This document shows positions 6,583-11,767 of a stretch of DNA of 11,767 nt, in pieces. The notes beneath the pieces were generated by a model that was not told the DNA's origin, ran no database searches, and saw nothing but the letters and a program-made list of their open reading frames with translations. The stretch comes from Nitrososphaerales archaeon TH5895 (lineage in GTDB: Archaea; Thermoproteota; Nitrososphaeria; Nitrososphaerales; Nitrososphaeraceae). Position 1 is the stretch's first letter. The number at the start of each line of letters is the position of its first letter. The position numbers were made by a program, and so were the translations under genes. Location: NCBI GenBank assembly GCA_014523695.1, contig JAATVS010000705.1:1-11767 (forward strand), written 5' to 3'.

Positions 6583-7641
6583 ATGTCTAAAAGATCTGAG
6601 GTAAGGAAGCTCGTAGGCGCTATAGCCGGAATTATGGTCTCTGTTATCTTGATCACTGGGTCTAATTTTTCATACCCGTCGTTGGAACGAATCTGGGCTC
6701 AAGAAGAAGGAACACCATTGAAAGTGGCACTATTAACTGATGCATTATTCAGTGATGGCGGATGGGGTGCCACAGCGTACAACGCCTCGCAGGCCTTAAA
6801 GGAAAAATACGGCTTGGAATTGACTACTATCGAGAATGTTGCGATTCCTGATATAGAGCCAACCTTGAGAGATTTTGCTGATCAAGGAAATAATCTTATT
6901 ATCGCTCAGGGGTTTGAGTGGGGCGATCCAGCTCTGAGAGTCGGTGCTGACTATCCTGATACAAAGTTTGTAGTCTTTACGGGTCTAACCAACAGTAGTA
7001 ATGTAGCCTCTGTCTTTCCAATGCAGCAGGAGGGATCATATGTCCTTGGAGCATTGGCGGCCATGATGTCAAAGACAGGCACGATTGGCTTTGTAGGTGG
7101 TCAGGCATATCCGAACATAATAAACATATTCGAGGGATATAAACAGGGGGCCAGATCCATTAATCCTGACATAAAGGTAATAGGACAATATATCGATACC
7201 TTCACTGACCCTGCTCGAGGAAAGGAGGCTGGAGTTTCGTTAATAAATAATGGTGCTGATTTCATGATTCATGTTGCTGACCTGTCAGGACAGGGAGTAA
7301 TTCAAGCAGCTAAAGAAAAGGGTATCTATGCTTTCGGAGTAGTAGCAGATCAGCATAATCTTGCGCCCGATACCGTGCTAACCTCTTTTGTGCTTGATAT
7401 GGAGAAGGCTTTCGAACAAGCCATAAATATGGTCCAGAACGGTAACTTCAGTGGTCAGCTTTATAAGCCCGGATTAGAGGCAGCAAAAGGTGCCTCAGGG
7501 GATGGTATCGTATTCGTAGCACCATTCCATAACCTAGACAGCAAGGTCCCAGCTGATGTGAAACAGAAGCTTAACCAAATAGTCCAAGATATAATAAGTG
7601 GCAAGATCGTAGTTCCGGAACGGACAGAAGCTTCATCTTAA
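6583..7641 (+). CDS. BMP-family (PnrA/YufN-like) substrate-binding protein of an ABC importer
   Basis: The 352-residue product starts with a positively charged end and a hydrophobic stretch (about 11-29), then a likely cleavage region near WAQ at 38-40, so it is exported. The mature part is a BMP (basic membrane protein) fold: KVALLTDALFSDGGWGATAYNAS (47-69), IIAQGFEWGDPA (106-117), YPDTKFVVFTG (124-134), EGSYVLGALAAMMSKTGTIGFVGG (150-173), FEGYKQGAR (183-191) and FGVVADQHNLAPDTVLTSFV (251-270). The family mostly binds nucleosides or related compounds. No cysteine lipobox is present, so it may be anchored by an uncleaved signal or be soluble outside the membrane. The usual GVDSDQ is GVVADQ here, losing an Asp that contacts the sugar in characterised relatives, which may mean an altered ligand. 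It heads the importer unit; a T5 run right after the stop could partly terminate transcription and favour this gene. Confidence 0.9.
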   Translation: MSKRSEVRKLVGAIAGIMVSVILITGSNFSYPSLERIWAQEEGTPLKVALLTDALFSDGGWGATAYNASQALKEKYGLELTTIENVAIPDIEPTLRDFADQGNNLIIAQGFEWGDPALRVGADYPDTKFVVFTGLTNSSNVASVFPMQQEGSYVLGALAAMMSKTGTIGFVGGQAYPNIINIFEGYKQGARSINPDIKVIGQYIDTFTDPARGKEAGVSLINNGADFMIHVADLSGQGVIQAAKEKGIYAFGVVADQHNLAPDTVLTSFVLDMEKAFEQAINMVQNGNFSGQLYKPGLEAAKGASGDGIVFVAPFHNLDSKVPADVKQKLNQIVQDIISGKIVVPERTEASS

Positions 7642-7769
7642 TTTTTGTTCCATAAAAAGGATCAGAATGGGATCACTGGACATGACAACCTTGTAGATTA
7701 TCTGAAGTGTCAATTCTCTAGCCATGGGGTAAAAAGTAGGAAAGTTGTCAATACAGGAGGAGATCAATT

Positions 7770-7817
7770 TTGTTCATGGTATTGTCAATGCAAGTGCAAA
7801 GAGAGATATTTAGCTAA
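7770..7817 (+). CDS. Possible leader peptide before the ATPase (15 residues)
   Basis: A GGAGGAG-type ribosome site at 7756-7762 lies 7 nt before a TTG at 7770 (an in-frame ATG follows at 7776). The frame encodes about 15 residues and ends with TAA at 7815-7817, only 2 nt before the ATPase ATG at 7820. This is the best Shine-Dalgarno match in the gap, while the ATPase itself has none at a proper distance. Translational coupling through a short leader is a possible explanation. No homology can be claimed. Confidence 0.25.
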   Translation: MFMVLSMQVQREIFS

Positions 7818-7821
7818 ATAT
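7806..7821. promoter_or_regulatory. 16-bp palindrome over the ATPase start codon
   Basis: ATATTTAGCTAAATAT is a perfect palindrome whose right end is the first two bases of the ATPase ATG (7820-7822). In RNA it could form a weak six-pair stem with an AGCT loop covering the start; in DNA it could be a regulator site. It may also be chance in AT-rich sequence. Confidence 0.3.
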
Positions 7822-9505
7822 GTCTGATGCTGGTTCTTTTCTTCTTAATAACTCGAATGTTGACCATTCTGCTTACACTCCTTCTTCCCCCTCGAGCCCG
7901 AATCCCTCACATTCGTTGCCAGCCGGAACGCTGGGTGACCTACCGGTGCTTTCTATGAACGGCATAACGTGCAGATTTAATGAGGTTATAGCCAATAACG
8001 ATGTGCACCTCGATCTTTTTAAAGGTGAAATTCATGGTCTTCTTGGAGAGAACGGTGCTGGAAAGACAACTCTGATGAGTGTACTCTACGGCCTATACAA
8101 ACCAGAAGCGGGAGAAATTTTTGTGAAGGGGAAAAGGGTTGACATAAAATCTCCTCTTGATGCCATAGGCCTTGGGATAGCTATGGTTCATCAGCATTTC
8201 TTATTGACACCTAGCCATACAGTTACAGAGAACATTATTGTCGGACTAAAGTCACCTGGAAGATCTATTTTCTTGAGGATGGCGGAAGCAGAAAAAAGGA
8301 TCTTGGAATTATCCAAGAGGTACGGTCTTAAGATTGACCCAAAAGCGATCGTAGGTGATCTATCTGTGGGCGAACAGCAGCGGGTAGAAATAATAAAAGC
8401 ACTCTACAGGGATATTGATATTCTAATCCTTGATGAGCCTACTTCAATGCTTACTCCCGTTGAAGAGAAGGCGTTGTTTTCGACGTTATCTGCTATGGTA
8501 AAGGCCGGACTTTCGATAATATTCATCACACACAAGTTAAAAGAAGTCATTGAGGCAAGCACACGTGTAACGGTTCTTAGAGGTGGAAAAGTCATTGGCA
8601 CGGTAATGACTGCACAGACAACCGAAACAGAACTTGCAAAATTGATGATAGGAAGGTCACTCACTCACAGTGTAGGCCATCGACAAGAAGAAATCCATGT
8701 AGGAATTGAGAAATCGCCTAATGCAAAAGCCTCTGCTGGACTTGCCAAAGTACTGGAACTCAAAAACGTGTTTGCACTGAATAACTCTGGGGTGCAAGCG
8801 CTTAAGGACTTGTCATTAACAGTATCAAAAGGTGAGATATTGGGAATTGCAGGCGTCGATGGCAATGGTCAGAGCGAAATGGCAGAGATTGTTTCTGGTT
8901 TGAGAAAGATTCAGAGTGGACAAGTGCTCATTGACGGACGTGGCATAACAGGAATGTCGCCGAAGCAGATCAGAGAATGGGGCCTCGCTTACATACCTGA
9001 AGATCGGCTCAATACGGGTCTTATTCTAGAGTACACTATTGCTGAAAACCTAATTCTGGACAGGTGGTATAGCAGCCCGTACTCAGGCAAGATATTCTTA
9101 GACAAACACGAAATGAGAAGATTTGCAGAGGAGATCGTCACAAATTTTGATGTAAGAACTCCAAGTTTAGATGTTCAAGTACGGTATTTATCAGGTGGTA
9201 ACTTACAAAAAATCGTACTTGGAAGAGAATTGTCAAAGGAACACAAACTGCTTATTGCTCATAATCCTACACGAGGATTGGATGTGGGTGCAGCCGAGTA
9301 TGTCCACAAACAACTCTTTAAACAAAAGGACTCAGGAGTAGGAGTTTTACTGTTATCCCTAGATTTGGATGAAATTCTCCTAGTTAGCGACAGAATAGCT
9401 GTGATATACGCTGGTAGGATAATGGGGGTATTCGACAGGGCAACAGCAGACGTCGATAAAATAGGCCCATTAATGGGAGGCTATGTAGCGGAGGCGACTA
9501 ATTGA
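7820..9505 (+). CDS. ABC importer ATPase with two ATP-binding domains (YufO/nucleoside type)
   Basis: The 561-residue cytoplasmic ATPase has two fused nucleotide-binding domains, as usual for BMP-type and ribose-type importers. Domain 1 has Walker A GENGAGKT (76-83), the Q-loop Gln at about 125, signature LSVGEQQ (181-187), Walker B ILILDEP (201-207) and the H-loop His at 238. Domain 2 is degenerate in the expected way: GVDGNGQS (345-352) lacks the Walker A lysine, the signature LSGGNLQK (457-464) is kept, and the Walker B region reads LLIAHNPTRGLDVG, without the catalytic Asp-Glu. Only one site should hydrolyse ATP. The first 45 residues are a Ser/Pro/Asn-rich extension before the domain begins; a start at the Met at about residue 46 would remove it. 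The gap to the binding-protein gene is 178 bp, and the gap to the first permease is 48 bp. Confidence 0.92.
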   Translation: MSDAGSFLLNNSNVDHSAYTPSSPSSPNPSHSLPAGTLGDLPVLSMNGITCRFNEVIANNDVHLDLFKGEIHGLLGENGAGKTTLMSVLYGLYKPEAGEIFVKGKRVDIKSPLDAIGLGIAMVHQHFLLTPSHTVTENIIVGLKSPGRSIFLRMAEAEKRILELSKRYGLKIDPKAIVGDLSVGEQQRVEIIKALYRDIDILILDEPTSMLTPVEEKALFSTLSAMVKAGLSIIFITHKLKEVIEASTRVTVLRGGKVIGTVMTAQTTETELAKLMIGRSLTHSVGHRQEEIHVGIEKSPNAKASAGLAKVLELKNVFALNNSGVQALKDLSLTVSKGEILGIAGVDGNGQSEMAEIVSGLRKIQSGQVLIDGRGITGMSPKQIREWGLAYIPEDRLNTGLILEYTIAENLILDRWYSSPYSGKIFLDKHEMRRFAEEIVTNFDVRTPSLDVQVRYLSGGNLQKIVLGRELSKEHKLLIAHNPTRGLDVGAAEYVHKQLFKQKDSGVGVLLLSLDLDEILLVSDRIAVIYAGRIMGVFDRATADVDKIGPLMGGYVAEATN

Positions 9506-9553
9506 AATGATACCTATTGCATATGGTAATATTGGAGAGAGTGATCTGCAAGA

Positions 9554-10672
9554 TTGACTACAACTCTCATCCTTGGAAAGAGACTGAGTTTTAAGCATAT
9601 CGTCCCGTTCCTGTCAGGCGGACTGGCTTTTTTGGTTGGGGGAATTATACTATATGCGGCAGGTGTGGATCCCTTGGAAGCCTATGCAATAATCATTAAA
9701 GGATCACTCGGATCTAGTCGTGCAATCGCAGATACCCTTGTAAAGACCATATCGCTGCTCATTGCGGGTCTTGCGGTAGCTGTCGCATTTAAGTGCAAAC
9801 TATGGAATATCGGCGCTGAAGGTCAACTCTATATGGGAGCTCTGGGAGGGTTGCTGGTTGGGATTGCGGTGGTCGGTATGATTCCTGTAGTATCAGTTAT
9901 TTTGGTACTCATTGCAGGTATTGCATTTGGAGCTATGTTTAGTCTTGTGCCTGCTGTGCTTAAGGTCAAATTGGGCGTAAGTGAAATAATTGTAACCGTT
10001 CTCCTCAATTTCGTAGCTCTTCTCTTTATTTCTTACCTCCTACAAGGGCCGATCAAAGCGCCAGGGTTTTTGCCTTACAGTCCAGATATCTTTCCGGAGT
10101 CTGAGCTGCCTATTTTAGTAGACCGTACAAGATTGCATGCAGGACTAATCGTAGCGGCCCTGGCAGCCATCTTCGTCCATTTTCTATGGAAAAGTAAGAT
10201 TGGATTTGAATTGAAGAGTGTAGGCATGAATATTTCAGCCGCACGTTATGGAGGTATGAACATAACAAAAAGTATCCTGATAACTATGGCTATTAGCGGA
10301 GGGCTGGCGGGACTAACTGGAGCAGTGCTTCTAGCTGGCGTCCAACACCGACTCATTGAGGGTATCTCTCCCGGTTATGGATTCATCGCGGTGATCATTG
10401 CACTTTTGGGGAGAGAAAATGCCTTGGGAGTTTGTCTTGTCGCTTTCTTCTTTGCGGTCTTGCTCGCAGGATCTGAATCTATGTATAGAACGTTAGGCAT
10501 ACCAGTTGCTTTCGCTCAAACATTGCAGGCCCTCGTATTAGTTTTCGTCCTAATTGGAGAAGTATTTACCCGGATTCACCTTCCAAAAAAAATCAAGAGA
10601 GTCGATGAAGACAAATTAAAGATCCATGGAAAGCAGATTGGTCCACCCGCGGAGAGGGGAAAAGTGGAGTGA
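9554..10672 (+). CDS. ABC importer permease 1 (YufP-like, BPD_transp_2 family)
   Basis: The 372-residue membrane protein has about eight to ten hydrophobic segments and the marker WNIGAEGQLYMGA (84-96), the conserved loop of the nucleoside/BMP permease family. Other family blocks are KLGVSEIIVTVLLN (139-152), the coupling-type loop KSVGMNISAARYGGMN (221-236) that should contact the ATPase, and SGGLAGLTGA (248-257). The C-terminus is a charged cytoplasmic tail of about 30 residues. The start is a TTG at 9554: an in-frame TGA lies 10-12 nt upstream and no ATG fits. A GGAG at 9534-9537 is rather far away to act on it. It pairs with the next gene to form the heterodimeric channel. Confidence 0.9.
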   Translation: MTTTLILGKRLSFKHIVPFLSGGLAFLVGGIILYAAGVDPLEAYAIIIKGSLGSSRAIADTLVKTISLLIAGLAVAVAFKCKLWNIGAEGQLYMGALGGLLVGIAVVGMIPVVSVILVLIAGIAFGAMFSLVPAVLKVKLGVSEIIVTVLLNFVALLFISYLLQGPIKAPGFLPYSPDIFPESELPILVDRTRLHAGLIVAALAAIFVHFLWKSKIGFELKSVGMNISAARYGGMNITKSILITMAISGGLAGLTGAVLLAGVQHRLIEGISPGYGFIAVIIALLGRENALGVCLVAFFFAVLLAGSESMYRTLGIPVAFAQTLQALVLVFVLIGEVFTRIHLPKKIKRVDEDKLKIHGKQIGPPAERGKVE

Positions 10673-10690
10673 ATTGACAAATTGGTAGAA

Positions 10691-11617
10691 ATGATTGAAT
10701 TTATTATCGGAATAGTAGCGTCAGGTATTCGTATGAGTACACCCTCGCTCCTTGCTGCGCTAGGTGAAAACATAGCAGAACGTTCAGGTGTCCTCAATCT
10801 AGGGATTGAAGGAATGATGCTAATCGGAGCATTTGCCGGCTTTATCGGAACGTTTGTCACAGGGAATGTAATCGTAGGAATACTGTTTGCTATTGCAGGC
10901 CCGATGGTCATGGCGGCACTCATGGCCTTCCTAAGTGTAAGCCTACGCACGAACCAACTGGTTGCAGGTTTAGCCATCTGGCTCTTAGGGGTCGGCCTTT
11001 CTGCACTACTATATCGGTTGACTTTTGGAGTAGTCACAGTAGCACCCACCGTACCGACTATTCCTCTTGTCGACATCCCATTTTTGAGCTCGATTCCTAT
11101 TTTGGGACCTATTATTTTTCATCATGACGCAATGATCTACCTTGCATTTTTGCTAATACCCTTGACTCATATTTTTCTCTTCAAGACAAACATTGGTCTA
11201 AAGATAAGAACGGTGGGAGAAAACCCAAAGCAGGCTGATACGCTGGGTGTAAACGTAAACAGGATTCGCTACATGTCGGTAATCATAGGCGGCGCGTTTG
11301 CGGGTTTGGGAGGCTCCTATATCGCCTTAGTAACTACTGGTTCTTTTTCTGAAGGCATTGCTGCTGGTCAAGGATGGATTGCTCTTGCAGCTGTAATCTT
11401 TGGCAGATGGAGACCTTTTTGGATAGTATTAGGCGCTCTCGTCTACGGAATGGTCAATGCGACTGCATTGGGACTCCAGTCAATAGGAACTACTATTCCA
11501 TTTCAGTTTTTGCTCATGCTACCGTACTTACTACCGATCGCCATTCTGGCAGTTATGTATAAGAAGAGTGTAGCACCAGCCGCGTTGGCAACTCCCTACA
11601 AAAGAGGAGAAAGATAG
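10691..11617 (+). CDS. ABC importer permease 2 (YufQ-like, BPD_transp_2 family)
   Basis: This is the second channel subunit, 308 residues from the ATG at 10691, with about eight hydrophobic segments. The N-terminal signature STPSLLAALGENIAERSG followed by VLNLGIEGMMLIGAF is the standard start of this family. RTNQLVAGLAIWLLGVGLS and the coupling loop IRTVGENPKQADTLGVNVNR also fit, followed by GGAFAGLGGSYIAL and QGWIALAAVIFGRW. A TTG at 10682 would add three residues, but the ATG gives the usual distance to the first helix. The gap to permease 1 is 18 bp, so the two are surely co-transcribed. There is no sign of damage. Confidence 0.9.
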   Translation: MIEFIIGIVASGIRMSTPSLLAALGENIAERSGVLNLGIEGMMLIGAFAGFIGTFVTGNVIVGILFAIAGPMVMAALMAFLSVSLRTNQLVAGLAIWLLGVGLSALLYRLTFGVVTVAPTVPTIPLVDIPFLSSIPILGPIIFHHDAMIYLAFLLIPLTHIFLFKTNIGLKIRTVGENPKQADTLGVNVNRIRYMSVIIGGAFAGLGGSYIALVTTGSFSEGIAAGQGWIALAAVIFGRWRPFWIVLGALVYGMVNATALGLQSIGTTIPFQFLLMLPYLLPIAILAVMYKKSVAPAALATPYKRGER

Positions 11618-11661
11618 GATAGCTGCTGTTCTCGCAAATAGGAAATCCGTTCTTCAACAGT

Positions 11662-11690
11662 AAGTGAGGGCTAGGATTCACTTTTCATTT
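11662..11690 (+). terminator. Possible terminator of the importer unit
   Basis: Arms AAGTGA (11662-11667) and TCACTT (11678-11683) flank ten bases, and a T-rich run follows (CTTTTCATTTT). It lies about 45 bp beyond the permease 2 stop. The stem is short; the T-rich run alone could be enough in an archaeon. Confidence 0.35.
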
Positions 11691-11746
11691 TGGGTTATCC
11701 ATCACAATCAAAGCTAACTTGATTAGCAATGATGATTTGGGGTAGG

Positions 11747-11767
11747 ATGACGAAATTACTAAATGTA
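11747..11767 (+). CDS. Possible start of the next gene (3' partial)
   Basis: GGGGTAGG directly before an ATG resembles a ribosome site, and the seven codons to the window edge (MTKLLNV) are open. Too little is visible to name a product. If real, it may belong to the same pathway. Confidence 0.3.

Noticed and set aside
7645..7827. 60-codon frame between the binding protein and ATPase, ending in a Cys-rich CSWYCQCKC
   Set aside because: TTG start without a ribosome site, 8-nt overlap with the ATPase start, and no family pattern; the cysteines look accidental.
8849..9300. Loss of Walker A Lys and Walker B Asp-Glu in the second ATPase domain
   Set aside because: This degeneracy is normal for BMP and ribose-type double ATPases, so it is not a defect of this gene.
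10576..11076. 166-codon minus-strand frame across the two permeases
   Set aside because: It is a shadow of two well-supported membrane protein genes on the plus strand.
1..11767. tRNA, rRNA, CRISPR array, insertion sequence
   Set aside because: No T-loop signatures, rRNA motifs, regularly spaced repeats or transposase motifs were seen on either strand by eye.

Overview
The window most likely comes from an archaeon, probably of the Nitrososphaeria (Thaumarchaeota). This is an inference and no rRNA or other marker is present. The support is indirect: moderate to low G+C, TATA-like boxes about 25-30 nt ahead of start codons giving nearly leaderless transcripts (before 2928, 6184 and 6583), frequent TTG/GTG starts, few Shine-Dalgarno sites, and no bacterial -35/-10 promoters that I could see.

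Layout. (1) Positions 1-1381 are sparse: the alanine-rich C-terminus of a protein that begins outside the window, one small unknown protein (607-825), and two gene-poor stretches. (2) Positions 1382-6184, minus strand, hold a four-family cluster: a long FdrA protein (4460-6184), a 57-residue protein that starts inside the fdrA stop codon and matches the C-terminal tail normally fused to FdrA (4287-4460), a DUF2877/AllH protein (3197-4156), a 97-residue N-terminal piece of carbamate kinase (2635-2928), and a full-length DUF1116/AllG protein (1382-2638). FdrA, DUF1116 and DUF2877 are the three components assigned to oxamate carbamoyltransferase (AllF/AllG/AllH) in the anaerobic allantoin pathway of enterobacteria, where a catabolic carbamate kinase (AllK) is the last step. 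(3) Across a 398-bp divergent control region, positions 6583-11617 on the plus strand encode a complete BMP-family ABC importer: binding protein, double ATPase and two permeases of the nucleoside (YufNOPQ/PnrA-like) type. (4) A possible next gene starts at the right edge.

Working model (inference): the importer brings in a nucleoside, nucleobase or related ureide, and the FdrA/DUF1116/DUF2877 enzyme transfers the carbamoyl group of a breakdown product to phosphate (or the reverse). In the canonical pathway carbamoyl phosphate is then cleaved to ammonia and CO2 with ATP gain. Here the kinase is only a fragment, so either a second kinase lies elsewhere, the carbamoyl phosphate feeds biosynthesis, or the fragment has a new role.

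The most interesting points are the archaeal AllFGH-type cluster paired with a dedicated importer, the split FdrA, the translationally coupled kinase fragment, and several perfect palindromes in the control regions.
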